From: JALHUF01 sp050014795
GTDB lineage: Bacteria; Acidobacteriota; Terriglobia; UBA7540
Direction of reading: 5' to 3'
Assembly (NCBI GenBank): GCA_050014795.1
Contig: JBEKCQ010000001.1
Location: forward strand, 16,436 to 80,435
DNA length: 64,000 nucleotides
The notes beneath the pieces were generated by a model. The model was not told the origin of the DNA. It ran no database searches and worked only from the letters and a program-made list of their open reading frames with translations. Of this stretch, positions 39,735-48,614 are shown in pieces; position 1 is the stretch's first letter, and each line of letters opens with the position of its first letter. Both the position numbers and the translations under genes were made by a program.

Positions 39735-40868
39735 CTACACCAGCTTCTTCTTGAACGTTATGTTGGCCAGGAGCACCATGGCAGCCCCAAAGAGCGTCAA
39801 GAGGGCTGCCTCGCCAGCCAGAATCTCCAGCCCGACGCCCTTCAAGTAGATGCCTTTCAACAAGGCCACGAAATACCTCGCCGGGATCAGGTACGTGATC
39901 AGTTGGAGCGGTTTTGGCATGTTGGCGATGGCAAACACGAAGCCGGACAGCAAGAGGGCCGGGACAAAGGTCATCACCATCGCCAACTGATTGGCCAGGA
40001 GTTGGCTCTTGGTCACAATGCTGATGAGCAGGCCCAGTGACATGGCCCCGACCAGGAAGATCGCCGCGCAGGTGAAAAGCAGCGCGACGCTGCCGCGCAG
40101 GGGCACGCGAAACACGAACTCACCCATCAGCACGGCCAGTAAAACGTCGAACAGCCCGATGGCGAAGTAGGGGACGAGCTTGCCGAGAATCAATTCCCGC
40201 CCCTTGACGGGCGTGGAGATGAGTTGTTCCATCGTGCCCCGTTCCCATTCCCTAGCTACCGTCAGCGAAGTCAACATCGCGGCGATGACCATCATGATGA
40301 CGGCAATCAGACCGGGGATGATGTAGTTCCTCGATTCCAGATCCGCGTTAAACCAGACCCGCGGGCGGAATTCCAGCGGCGCGCGTGGGACGCGGTTGCC
40401 GTGCCGCTGGATCTGCCCCAGGGCCACCTGCTGCGAATAGGCCAGCACCACGGCCTCCGCGTAACTCACGGCGAGCGTAGCTGTGTTGGAATCGCTCCCA
40501 TCCACGATGAGTTGGACCGAGACCGCGCGGCCGGATTCAACACGGTCCGCGAAGTCCCGCGGAATGACGAGGGCGCCCAGCGCCTGGGCAGAATCGATGG
40601 CCTGTTCCACCTCCCGGTAAGTGCGCACATAGCCCCGCACCGAGAAGTAGCGGGAGCCATCGAACCGGCTAATGAATTCCCGGCTGGCCGGGGACTCGCT
40701 CTGGTCCCAGACCACCAGCGGGACGTTATCCACGTCGAGCGTCAGGGCATACCCGTATAGCATCATCAGCAGCATGGGAATGGCGATGGCCATCCCCAAG
40801 CTCCGCGGGTCGCGGAAGATATGAATGAATTCCTTGCGAACTATAGCCCGGACTCGACGCAGGTTCAT
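39735..40868 (-). CDS. ABC-2 type exporter permease (YbhS-like)
   Basis: A 377-residue paralogue of the next gene: N-terminal TM (LGMAIAIPMLLMMLYGYALTLD), extracytoplasmic domain with LIVDGSDSNTATL, then five TMs with EWERGTMEQLISTPVKGRELILGK. Only 2 nt separate its stop from the start of the second permease, and its own ATG overlaps the stop of the upstream ATPase gene, so all are co-translated. The two permeases probably form a heterodimer. Confidence 0.9.
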   Translation of the reverse strand: MNLRRVRAIVRKEFIHIFRDPRSLGMAIAIPMLLMMLYGYALTLDVDNVPLVVWDQSESPASREFISRFDGSRYFSVRGYVRTYREVEQAIDSAQALGALVIPRDFADRVESGRAVSVQLIVDGSDSNTATLAVSYAEAVVLAYSQQVALGQIQRHGNRVPRAPLEFRPRVWFNADLESRNYIIPGLIAVIMMVIAAMLTSLTVAREWERGTMEQLISTPVKGRELILGKLVPYFAIGLFDVLLAVLMGEFVFRVPLRGSVALLFTCAAIFLVGAMSLGLLISIVTKSQLLANQLAMVMTFVPALLLSGFVFAIANMPKPLQLITYLIPARYFVALLKGIYLKGVGLEILAGEAALLTLFGAAMVLLANITFKKKLV

Positions 40869-41839
40869 GCTTGCACCGCCTGCTGGGCCTGTTCGGCCCG
40901 GTCGCGCGCCTCAATGAGTGAAACGAAAACATCTTCGAGCGAAGGAGCAATCTTCTCCACCCGTGCGACTTGGTAGCCTCTGTCTTTCAGGAAACTGCGG
41001 ATCGCATCGGCGGTTGCTTCCCCGTCCTCCGCGACCACGTGTAAACCCTTGCCGAATAGAGCGACTTCCTTGACCCCCGCGACCTGCAGAATTTCGCCCA
41101 TCGCGTCTTGCGGACGTTCGCAGAGGACCTCCAGGACATCCTCCGGCATGAGCTCCGTCTTGAGCACCTCTGGGGTGCCGATGGCAATCAGTTCGCCACG
41201 ATAGATCAAGGCGATGCGGTCGCAGTACTCGGCCTCATCCATGTAGTGGGTCGTGACGAACACGGTGACGCCGCGGCCGGCGAGTTCGTAGATCAAGTCC
41301 CAGAACTGCCGCCGGCTGATGGGGTCCACACCAGAGGTGGGTTCGTCGAGAAAAATAATGGGCGGCTCGTGCAGGATGGCGCACCCCAGTGCCAGCCGCT
41401 GCTTCCAGCCACCTGAAAGAATGGCCGTACGGGAGTGCCGGTGCTCCCTGAGACCGGCCATCTCAATCACCCATTCCTTGCGCGCCTGCTTTTTCTCCGG
41501 CGGGAGGCGGTAGATGCCACTGTAGAAGTCGATGTTCTCCTCGACGGTCAGGTCTTCGTAGAGCGAGAACTTCTGGCTCATGTAGCCGATGTGAGCTTTG
41601 ATCTTCTCCGCTTCGGTGCGGACGTCGAAGCCCGCGACGGTCCCGCTGCCGCTGCTGGGCGCGAGAATGCCGGTAAGCATGCGGATGGTGGTGGATTTGC
41701 CGGCGCCGTTGGGCCCGAGGAATCCGAAAATCTCACCCTTCGCCACTTCGAAACTGATGCGATTCACAGCTACGAAGCTGCCGAAGCGCCGCTCCAGGTC
41801 TTCTACGACTACGGCCTTGTCGGTTCCAACCCTGTCCAT
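40865..41839 (-). CDS. ABC transporter ATP-binding protein (YbhF C-half-like)
   Basis: A 324-residue ATPase: Walker A GPNGAGKSTTI, signature LSGGWKQRLALG, Walker B IIFLDEPTSGVD, switch His in TTHYMDEAEYCD. The C-terminal 90 residues form the extra domain of the DrrA/YbhF type. In Escherichia coli YbhF carries two such ATPases in one chain; here the two halves are separate genes. It is separated from the first ATPase gene by 108 nt containing palindromic repeats. Confidence 0.92.
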   Translation of the reverse strand: MDRVGTDKAVVVEDLERRFGSFVAVNRISFEVAKGEIFGFLGPNGAGKSTTIRMLTGILAPSSGSGTVAGFDVRTEAEKIKAHIGYMSQKFSLYEDLTVEENIDFYSGIYRLPPEKKQARKEWVIEMAGLREHRHSRTAILSGGWKQRLALGCAILHEPPIIFLDEPTSGVDPISRRQFWDLIYELAGRGVTVFVTTHYMDEAEYCDRIALIYRGELIAIGTPEVLKTELMPEDVLEVLCERPQDAMGEILQVAGVKEVALFGKGLHVVAEDGEATADAIRSFLKDRGYQVARVEKIAPSLEDVFVSLIEARDRAEQAQQAVQA

Positions 41840-41852
41840 TGCGTCTTCATGC

Positions 41853-41944
41853 GTAGCGCCGGCTTCTTGCCGGGCCGCCGGGACGGCGGCGCTACTGTAG
41901 TGGCGGTGTCCCCACGGTCGCTTCTGCCGGCGAGGACGCCGGCG
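41853..41944. repeat. Cluster of GTAGCGCCG-type palindromic repeats
   Basis: Three palindromic units in the gap between the two ATPase genes: GTAGCGCCGGC-TTCTT-GCCGGGC (from 41853), an inverted GGCGGCGCTAC (about 41885-41895), and GCCGGCG-AGGA-CGCCGGC followed by GCTACT (41926-41950). Similar units occur at 45411 and 62417. Confidence 0.6.
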
Positions 41945-41947
41945 CTA

Positions 41948-42871
41948 CTATTTCCCCCCCTCGCCCAGCACCGAGATAAAAACATCTTCCAAGGCCGGCT
42001 CGATGGGCCGAATTTCCTCCGCCTTGAGGCCTGCGGCAATGAGCGCGTCCTCCGCCTGCTTTGCCGCCGTCCCGGGATCGTCGGTGACGATGTGCACACG
42101 ATCACCGAATAGGCCCACCGAAATACCGGGGAATCGCTCGCGCAGCAGGGCCGTGGCCTTCCGGGGCTCAGTGGCGCGGATCTCGAGAATCGTCCCGCGC
42201 ATGAGCTTTTTCACTTCGTCCGGCGTCCCGACGGCTAGAAGTCTGCCGCGATGGAGAAGCCCGACGCGGTTGGCGCGCTCGGCTTCGTCCAGGTAGGCGG
42301 TCGAGATGAAGATGGTGACCTTCTCGCGCAGCAACTGATACAGGATGCGCCAGAAATCCCGCCGCGACGCGGGGTCCACGCCGTTGGTGGGTTCGTCGAG
42401 AAACAGCACCTTGGGCGTGTGAATCAGCACGCAGGCCAGGCCCAGTTTCTGTTTCATCCCGCCCGAGAGGTTCCCTGCCAGGCGCTTCTTGAAAGGTATC
42501 AGGTTGCTGAAGGCCAGGAGGCGATCGATTCTCTCCTGCCGGCCCTCGCCCGGCACGCCATAAATGTCGGCATAAAACTCGATGTTCTCCATCACCGTGA
42601 GGTCCGGGTAGAGCCCGAAGCGCTGGCTCATGTAGCCGATGTCTTCCTTGAGTACCTCTGCCTCTTTCACGATGTGATGGCCCGCCACCCAGGCGTCTCC
42701 GGAGGTCGGTTCCATGATGGCGGTCAGGAGCCGCATCGTCGTGGTCTTCCCCGCGCCATCCGGTCCGACCAAGGCGAAGATTTCGCCTTCAACGATATTG
42801 AGAGTGAGTCCGTCGACGGCCCTCAAGCTGTTAAAGGACTTGGTAAGCTGCTCCATCCTGATGGCGTCCAT
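41948..42871 (-). CDS. ABC transporter ATP-binding protein (YbhF N-half-like)
   Basis: A 307-residue ATPase: Walker A GPDGAGKTTTMRLL, signature LSGGMKQKLGLA, Walker B VLFLDEPTNGVDPAS, switch region STAYLDEAERA where the usual His is replaced by Ala-Tyr, which may make this the less active half of an asymmetric pair. ATG 42871 overlaps the HlyD stop by one base (TGATG); a GTG three bases earlier is equally possible. Confidence 0.9.
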   Translation of the reverse strand: MDAIRMEQLTKSFNSLRAVDGLTLNIVEGEIFALVGPDGAGKTTTMRLLTAIMEPTSGDAWVAGHHIVKEAEVLKEDIGYMSQRFGLYPDLTVMENIEFYADIYGVPGEGRQERIDRLLAFSNLIPFKKRLAGNLSGGMKQKLGLACVLIHTPKVLFLDEPTNGVDPASRRDFWRILYQLLREKVTIFISTAYLDEAERANRVGLLHRGRLLAVGTPDEVKKLMRGTILEIRATEPRKATALLRERFPGISVGLFGDRVHIVTDDPGTAAKQAEDALIAAGLKAEEIRPIEPALEDVFISVLGEGGK

Positions 42872-44025
42872 CACTTACCCTTCTCTTCGAGCAGGATTTC
42901 CGCGTCGGCGGGCATGCCCGGCTTCAATTCCATATTGGGATTGCGGATGTCCACCTTGACGCGATAGACGAGCTTGACGCGCTCTTTCTCAGTCTGGACG
43001 TTCTTGGGTGTGAACTCTGCCTGCGAGGCGATGAAGGAGACGCGCCCTTCATAACGCTTGCCGGGATAGGTGTCAGCCGTCACGCGCACTCGTTGCCCGA
43101 CCTTCACCCGCCCCAGATCAGTTTCATTGATGTAGGCCCGCAACCAGACATTTTCGAGGTCAGCAACAGTCACAATCGGAGTGCCCGCGGCGACGAATTC
43201 ACCCGGCTCCACGTTCTTGGAAAGAACGACCCCCGAGAGCGGCGAGGCCAGCGTGGCATAGCCCAGGCGAGTCTCCGCCACGCCCAGCGCTTCTCTGGCT
43301 TGCTGGAGGCGGGCGCGCGCCTGCTCAATGCTCTCCCGGCGCGGGCCTTTCTTGACCAGCAGGAATCGCTCTTGAGCCTGCGACCACGCCGCGCGCGCCT
43401 GCTCAATCTGCTCGCGCCTGGGGCCTTCTTTGACGAGCTTGAACTGCTCCTCGGCTTCGCGTTGGCGAGCGAGCGCGGTCTCGTAAGCGGTGCGGGCTAG
43501 GTCATATTGCTGGGCGGAGACTGTCTCCTTCTTGTAGAGCCCTTCATACCGCTCGGCGTCCAGTTGGGCGCGTTCGGTTTCAGCTTTTGTCCGCCGCAGT
43601 ACAGCTTCCGCCGCCGAAAGTTCTTCGGGCCTCGAGCCGGCAAGCATCTCGTCCAGCCGGGCTTTGGCCTGCTCGGCGGAGGCTTCGGCTTGGGCAATTT
43701 CCTCCGGCCGGGAGCCCGCCTCCAGTTCGGCGAGGGCGGCTTGGACCGCCTGAACTTCCGCCCTGCAAACGGCAACTTCCTGGATAAGCTCCGCGCTGTC
43801 CAGCCGGGCAACAGTCTGCCCGGTCTTGACGGTCTCACCCTCGTCCACCAAGCGCGCTTCCACCCGTCCCGGAATCTTGAAGCTCACCTCGGCATCCGTG
43901 ACCTCGATGTTGCCCGAGACGCGGATCATCCGCCCGTCATGCGAGCGCCCCAGGAGGAAGTAGGCCAACACGGCCACCAGCAGAATCGCTGGAACCAGGA
44001 TGATCAATCTCTTCTTGTTCTTCAT
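42871..44025 (-). CDS. HlyD-family membrane-fusion protein (YbhG-like)
   Basis: A 384-residue adaptor: TM anchor (LIILVPAILLVAVLAYFLLG), lipoyl half-motif (VSFKIPGRVEARLVDEGETV), a long coiled-coil hairpin (about residues 85-245) with internally repeated segments (ELEAGSRPEEIAQAEA / MLAGSRPEELSAAEA; FKLVKEGPRREQIEQARA / FLLVKKGPRRESIEQARA), second lipoyl half (GVVLSKNVEPGEFV) and beta domains. The ATG overlaps the TetR stop (ATGA). It joins the ABC-2 permeases to an outer-membrane channel not encoded here. Confidence 0.92.
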   Translation of the reverse strand: MKNKKRLIILVPAILLVAVLAYFLLGRSHDGRMIRVSGNIEVTDAEVSFKIPGRVEARLVDEGETVKTGQTVARLDSAELIQEVAVCRAEVQAVQAALAELEAGSRPEEIAQAEASAEQAKARLDEMLAGSRPEELSAAEAVLRRTKAETERAQLDAERYEGLYKKETVSAQQYDLARTAYETALARQREAEEQFKLVKEGPRREQIEQARAAWSQAQERFLLVKKGPRRESIEQARARLQQAREALGVAETRLGYATLASPLSGVVLSKNVEPGEFVAAGTPIVTVADLENVWLRAYINETDLGRVKVGQRVRVTADTYPGKRYEGRVSFIASQAEFTPKNVQTEKERVKLVYRVKVDIRNPNMELKPGMPADAEILLEEKGK

Positions 44026-44687
44026 TGCTGTGTCTCCGTGCTGTCAGTGCCTTGCGCCGGCGGAGCGGCGACTCCTGACCAGAACAGATCCAGGGTCGTG
44101 TCCAGCCGCCCTTGAAGTTGAGAGGATGGGTAGAGTGCCCACAACAAGAGGGCGCCAAAGAAGGTTTGCTGGAAGTGGCGCACGAATTCCGCAGGTTTGA
44201 TGTCGCGACGAATCTCGCCCCGGCGCTGGCCTTCCGCCGCGACCTGCGCCAGGAGTCGGCCGCCGCGCGCGAGGTTCCGGCGCATCAACTTGAGGAATGA
44301 TTCGCTGGAGAAGTTGGCGGCGAGCAGACCGCGCACTAGCCTGGGGCTGCGGCCTGGCTCCTCCGCCAGGGCGCGCGCCAGGCGATGCAAGACCGCGCGT
44401 ACCGGCCCCGCACCTCGGCGAGTCTCGACCAGGGCGCCCTGCACCCTGGAAACTTGAATCTCACCGAAGCCGGCCAGCGCGTGCTCCTTGGAAGGGAAGT
44501 AGTTGAAGAACGTTCCCTTGCCCACGTCGGCCGCCTCGGTGATCTGCTCGACAGTGGTCGCAAAGAAGCCTTGCCGGGCGAAGAGGTCGAGCGCGGCACG
44601 GAGGATGCGCGCGCGGGTCTCGGCTTGGCGGCGGGCGCGGCGGCCGGGGCGGGCCGGCGCGGGGTCGATGCTGGGTGCGGAATTCAT
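44022..44687 (-). CDS. TetR-family repressor of the ABC exporter operon (CecR-like)
   Basis: About 221 residues. The N-terminal helix-turn-helix is RARILRAALDLFARQGFFATTVEQITEAADVGKGTFFNYFPSKEHALAGF; the C-terminal half is the ligand-binding/dimer domain. ATG 44687 was chosen because GAGGT lies five nt upstream; a TTG at 44699 is less likely. It is the first gene of the exporter unit and is preceded by two nested palindromes, so it very probably represses its own operon, as CecR (YbiH) does for ybhGFSR. Confidence 0.9.
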   Translation of the reverse strand: MNSAPSIDPAPARPGRRARRQAETRARILRAALDLFARQGFFATTVEQITEAADVGKGTFFNYFPSKEHALAGFGEIQVSRVQGALVETRRGAGPVRAVLHRLARALAEEPGRSPRLVRGLLAANFSSESFLKLMRRNLARGGRLLAQVAAEGQRRGEIRRDIKPAEFVRHFQQTFFGALLLWALYPSSQLQGRLDTTLDLFWSGVAAPPAQGTDSTETQQ

Positions 44688-44700
44688 TGGTGACCTCAAT

Positions 44701-44738
44701 TCATTTATGACCTATATTCATAAATGACTGTAGGTCAT
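44701..44738. promoter_or_regulatory. Nested palindromic operator of the TetR/exporter operon
   Basis: Two overlapping perfect inverted repeats: TCATTTATGA (44701-44710) with TCATAAATGA (44718-44727), and ATGACCTA (44707-44714) with TAGGTCAT (44731-44738). The AT-rich sites stand out from the GC-rich surroundings and begin 14 nt before the repressor's ATG. Confidence 0.75.
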
Positions 44739-44756
44739 CCTAAGTCGCATCGTCAA
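44727..44756 (-). promoter_or_regulatory. Promoter of the TetR/exporter operon
   Basis: Minus strand: TTGACG (44751-44756), 18-nt spacer, TACAGT (44727-44732). The -10 box lies inside the operator palindromes, so repressor binding would block RNA polymerase. Confidence 0.5.
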
Positions 44757-44960
44757 GAGGACATTGTGTCCCCCGCCCCTGGGCCAGCGCGGCTCACAAT
44801 GTGCGGTTTGGGCTGAACGAGCTATCACGGAATACAGGCTCCCGCCCGCGAAACTCGCGTGCCGCGCGAGGCCGTCATCTGGTGCGGCCATCGCCTTCCT
44901 CCGCCGTCTTTGTGGTATAGTCCCCGGGAATTTCCCAGCAGCGAGTAAGGACAACCCACG

Positions 44961-45410
44961 ATGAGCATTGTGGAACAAGTCGAGAAAGATCTTCCCGCCG
45001 CCATGAAGGCGCAGGAGGCGCTGAGATTGAGCGTCCTACGCATGATGAAGGCGGCGCTCAAGAACAAGCAGGTTGAACTCGGTAAGCCACTCGACGACGC
45101 GCAGGCCGTGGCAGTGCTGCGCACGCTAGTAAAACAGCGCCACGAATCGGTCGAGCAGTTCCGCAAGGGTGGGCGGAACGATCTGGCGGACAAGGAAGAA
45201 GCTGAAATCAAGATCGTCGAGAGCTACCTGCCCGCGGCCGCGACTGAGGAGGAAATCGACGCTGCCGTCGCCGCCGCCATCGCCGAGACCGGCGCCACCG
45301 GGTCTAAGGATCTGGGCAGAGTGATGAAGACCGCGATGGCCAAACTGGCGGGCAAGAACGTGGACGGCAAGCGCGTCAACGAAAAGGCACGCGCCAAGCT
45401 TGGCGCCTGA
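44961..45410 (+). CDS. yqeY: GatB/YqeY domain protein
   Basis: A 149-residue all-helical protein of the YqeY family, related to the tail of the amidotransferase subunit GatB. It has the family's opening VEQVEKDLPAAMKAQEALRLSVLRMMKAALKN and the C-terminal KDLGRVMKTAMAKLAGKNVDGKRVNEKAR. Its exact role is not settled; a part in tRNA-linked amidation or stress is suspected. A TATAGT -10 box (with extended TGG) lies about 45 nt upstream. Full-length compared with the usual 147-150 residues. Confidence 0.93.
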   Translation: MSIVEQVEKDLPAAMKAQEALRLSVLRMMKAALKNKQVELGKPLDDAQAVAVLRTLVKQRHESVEQFRKGGRNDLADKEEAEIKIVESYLPAAATEEEIDAAVAAAIAETGATGSKDLGRVMKTAMAKLAGKNVDGKRVNEKARAKLGA

Positions 45411-45436
45411 GGTAGCGGCGGGTTTATCCCGCCATC
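45411..45436. repeat. GTAGCGGCGGG-type palindromic repeat
   Basis: GGCGGG-TTTAT-CCCGCC (45417-45433) preceded by GTAGC, directly after the YqeY stop. It could also end the yqeY message, but no U-tract follows. Confidence 0.5.
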
Positions 45437-45491
45437 AAGAGGCTGGCGACCTGAAGCCACCTCTACATCCTCCTTGCTTGGAGGCAGACTC

Positions 45492-47633
45492 ATGGCTGCT
45501 GAATCGCCCGAGAAATCCCAGGGGACCACATTCCAGCCCTATGTGCCGGCGGACGCCGCGGTCCCCGAGCTTACAGTGCGTGCGGTGGTATTGGGCGCCC
45601 TGCTGGGGATAGTCTTCGGCGCAGTAACGGTCTACCTCGCGCTGCGTGCCGGGCTGACGGTGAGCGCCTCGATACCGGTGGCCGTGCTCGCCATCAGCAT
45701 TTTCAAGAGGCTGGGGAAGTCCACCATCCTGGAAAACAACATCGTGCAGACGACGGGCTCCGCGGGTGAATCCATCGCCGCCGGAGTGGTCTTCACCCTT
45801 CCCGCGCTCATTTTCCTGGGCTTCTCGCTTGACTACCCCGAGATCCCGCGCGTGTTGCTGCTGGCGCTGGTGGGCAGCATTCTGGGCGTACTGTTCATGA
45901 TCCCGCTACGACACCAGTTGAACGTGGTCGAGCACGGCACGCTCACCTACCCGGAGGGCACGGCCTGCGCCGATGTGCTGATCGCAGGCGAGAAGGGCGG
46001 CAGTTTCGCCGGCAAGGTTTTCGCGGGATTCGGTCTCGGCCTGGTTTACAAGTTGCTGAACGAGGCCCTGTTTTTCTGGCGGCCCCGGCCCATTTACCAG
46101 CCAGGCTGGTACCCGGGCGCGACGATCGCCGCTAATGTCACGCCGGAGTACCTGGGAGTGGGCTACATCATCGGGCCGCGCACGGCGGGCATGATCTTCG
46201 CCGGCGGCGTGCTCTCCTGGCTGGTGACGATCCCCATGATCAAGTTCTTCGGCCAGGGCCTCGCCGAGCCCATCTTTCCCGGCACAGTCCCCATTCGCGA
46301 GATGGACGCCTTCGCCATTTGGGGCGCCTACATCCGTCCGATCGGAGCGGGTGCGGTCTCCATGGCGGGACTGTTCACGCTGTCGCGCACGCTGCCCACG
46401 ATTGTGCGTGCCCTGCGCACCACGGTTGGGCAGTTCAGGAAAGGCAAAGCAGCCGAAGCCGCCCCAGTTGCCGCGCTGCGCACGGAGCGCGAACTTCCTG
46501 GCACCGTCATTTTCGGGGGCTCGCTGGTAATGATCCTGATTGTGTGGGCGTTATTGGGGCTGCGTATCAACCCCGGCGTGAGTGGGAACCTCATCGCTTC
46601 GATTTTGGTGGTGATCTTCGGCTTCCTGTTTGTGACAGTGTCGGCGCGGATCGTGGGACTGATCGGCTCCTCGGCCAACCCCATTTCGGGCATGACCATC
46701 GCCACCCTGATGCTCACGGCACTGCTGTTTGTGGCGGCGGGCTGGACCTCGGGGGCTTACCCGGCCGTGGCGCTTTCCATTGGCGGCATCGTCTGCATCG
46801 CCGCGGCGGTGGGTGGAGCCACGTCCCAATCTCTCAAGACCGGCTTCCTGGTGGGCGCCACCCCGCGCCAGGCGGAAGTCGCCATGATCGTGGGGGCGCT
46901 GACCTCGGTGTTGGTGGTGGGCTTCACGCTCGTGCTTCTGAATCGTGCGTACACGCGCACTGACGCCCAGGTGCTGGAAAACGTGCAACTGACCGCGGAG
47001 ATGCGCGTAGTGGGCGAGAGCGTCCGGGAAGGGAAAACGTACCAACTCATCAACATCATTGGCTCGCGGACGATTCCGGATGGCCGCTACCTCTATGACC
47101 CGGCGGCCAAACGCATCGAGTTTCAGGAACGCGTGGGCATCGGCTCGCAGGAACTCCCTGCACCGCAGGCCGTCCTGATGAGCACCGTCATCAACGGTAT
47201 CCTACGCCAGAGCTTGCCTTGGGGCTTGGTCTTGCTCGGCGTCTTTATAGTCGTGGTGATGGAGCTGTGCGGTGTGCGCTCGCTGGCCTTTGCTGTCGGC
47301 TCTTACCTACCTATCGCCACCACGGCGCCGATCTTCTGCGGCGGCGTGGTGAGCTGGCTGCTGACGAAGATTACCAGGCGCCAGGAAGGTGAGGTTTCGA
47401 GCGGCGCCCTGTTTGCCGCGGGCCTCATCGCCGGCGGTTCCATTGGCGGCCTGGTCCTCGCTGGCATCGTCGGCTCCAAGCTGGATACGCGCCTGGGGTT
47501 CGATCTGCTGAACGGAATCTCGGTTGGCACCAAATACTGGCCGAGCATCGCCAACTCCAGCCTCATCGGCCTGCTCGTCTTTCTGGCCATGGCCTCGGCG
47601 CTGTTCGCTGTCGGGCGGAAAAAGCTGGAGTAG
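45492..47633 (+). CDS. OPT-family oligopeptide (or metal-chelate) transporter
   Basis: A 713-residue inner-membrane protein with about 15 TM helices. ATG 45492 has GGAGG nine nt upstream. The family segments are SIPVAVLAISIFKRLGKSTILENNIVQTTGSAGESIAAGVVFTLPAL in the first third (described by the NNIVQTTGSAGES core), GTACADVLIAGE, and SSANPISGMTIATLM in the middle. An extramembrane loop near residues 500-560 is unusual but known in bacterial OPT proteins. Bacterial members import peptides or possibly siderophore-metal complexes with protons. No peptidase is adjacent. Confidence 0.93.
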   Translation: MAAESPEKSQGTTFQPYVPADAAVPELTVRAVVLGALLGIVFGAVTVYLALRAGLTVSASIPVAVLAISIFKRLGKSTILENNIVQTTGSAGESIAAGVVFTLPALIFLGFSLDYPEIPRVLLLALVGSILGVLFMIPLRHQLNVVEHGTLTYPEGTACADVLIAGEKGGSFAGKVFAGFGLGLVYKLLNEALFFWRPRPIYQPGWYPGATIAANVTPEYLGVGYIIGPRTAGMIFAGGVLSWLVTIPMIKFFGQGLAEPIFPGTVPIREMDAFAIWGAYIRPIGAGAVSMAGLFTLSRTLPTIVRALRTTVGQFRKGKAAEAAPVAALRTERELPGTVIFGGSLVMILIVWALLGLRINPGVSGNLIASILVVIFGFLFVTVSARIVGLIGSSANPISGMTIATLMLTALLFVAAGWTSGAYPAVALSIGGIVCIAAAVGGATSQSLKTGFLVGATPRQAEVAMIVGALTSVLVVGFTLVLLNRAYTRTDAQVLENVQLTAEMRVVGESVREGKTYQLINIIGSRTIPDGRYLYDPAAKRIEFQERVGIGSQELPAPQAVLMSTVINGILRQSLPWGLVLLGVFIVVVMELCGVRSLAFAVGSYLPIATTAPIFCGGVVSWLLTKITRRQEGEVSSGALFAAGLIAGGSIGGLVLAGIVGSKLDTRLGFDLLNGISVGTKYWPSIANSSLIGLLVFLAMASALFAVGRKKLE

Positions 47634-47639
47634 CGGAAG

Positions 47640-47730
47640 AGTCGACAGTCCACAGCTGACAGTTGGCAGCACACAGACAAATCCAACCGTGAGTGTTCAC
47701 TCTTGACTGTCGACTGTGAACTGTTGACTT
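47640..47730. repeat. Intergenic word-repeat hairpin, GTCGACAGT type
   Basis: After the OPT stop, degenerate words (GTCGACAGT, CCACAGCTGACAGTTG) are followed about 45 nt later by near-complements (GACTGTCGACTGTGAACTGTTGACT). Same layout as the elements at 19441 and 20796 with different words. Confidence 0.6.
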
Positions 47731-47779
47731 GCCTTTACCACTTTCCACCCGCCACTGCTCTTGTGGTACGCTTTCGACG

Positions 47780-48505
47780 ATGCCCCGTTATCGCCAAGCT
47801 CAAGTGTCTTTCGGCCCGCCGCTCTCGCGGATGGTCAAATACCTCATCATCGTCACCACCGCAGTTTTCGTGGTGACCTACCTCCTTGAGGTGCGAGGCT
47901 GGGCGAGTCCCGTCGCTTGGTTTGGCCTTACTCCGTACCTGGTCACTCACCGCCTATTTCTCTGGCAACCCCTGACCTACCTTTTCCTGCACGGGAACTT
48001 CTGGCACATCCTCTTCAACATGTTCATGCTCTGGATGTTCGGGTCCGAGTTGGAGTACAAGTGGGGCCACAAGCAATTCCTCTTCTACTATTTCTTGACG
48101 GGAATGGGCGCTGGCCTCCTGGACATCTTCGTCCATCCTTCCGCACTCTCCACGACGGTAGGCTGTTCCGGAGCCATCTACGGCCTGCTGATGGCTTACG
48201 GATTGCTTTTCGGCGACCGCCCAGTCCTGTTTTCTTTCCTCATCACCATGAAGGTCAAATGGATGGTCGCCATCATGGGCGTCATTGAGTTCCTCAGCGC
48301 TTTGAACACCCGAGGATCGGCGGTCAGCCACATCGCGCACCTGGGTGGGATGCTCTTCGGGTTCCTGTACTTGCGGGGCGGGAGCCTCCCCTACCGTCTG
48401 CAACTGCGCTATCATGAGTGGCGACGCGCCCGGCTGCGCCGGAAATTTGAGGGTTACATGCGCAAGCACGAAGGGAAAGACGATGCCGGGCGGTGGATCC
48501 ACTGA
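47780..48505 (+). CDS. Rhomboid-family intramembrane serine protease
   Basis: About 241 residues from ATG 47780, six TM helices. The catalytic Ser is in VGCSGAIYGLLMAY (GxSG) and the His in SHIAHLGGMLFGFLYL; the upstream HGNFWHILFNMFMLWMFG matches the L1/TM2 signature. It should cleave TM segments of other membrane proteins. A basic, Arg/Lys-rich C-terminal tail is cytoplasmic. A TACGCT box ends 7 nt before the ATG, so the message may be leaderless. A longer frame from 47729 would add residues with no family similarity. Confidence 0.93.
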   Translation: MPRYRQAQVSFGPPLSRMVKYLIIVTTAVFVVTYLLEVRGWASPVAWFGLTPYLVTHRLFLWQPLTYLFLHGNFWHILFNMFMLWMFGSELEYKWGHKQFLFYYFLTGMGAGLLDIFVHPSALSTTVGCSGAIYGLLMAYGLLFGDRPVLFSFLITMKVKWMVAIMGVIEFLSALNTRGSAVSHIAHLGGMLFGFLYLRGGSLPYRLQLRYHEWRRARLRRKFEGYMRKHEGKDDAGRWIH

Positions 48506-48585
48506 AGTGTGAAGGGTGAAGTATAGAGCATGAAGACGACCCGAGGATTTCACATTTCATACTTCAGACTTTACACTTTGTTGAT
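48505..48585. repeat. Intergenic word-repeat hairpin, GTGAAGT type
   Basis: GTGAAG-like words (GTGTGAAGGGTGAAGTAT, AGCATGAAG) are answered by TTTCACATTTCATACTTC and TTTACACTTTG. It fills the gap between the rhomboid gene and the next gene. Confidence 0.6.
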
Positions 48586-48614
48586 TTCGTTTCTCGCCTG
48601 AAAGGGGGCACACG

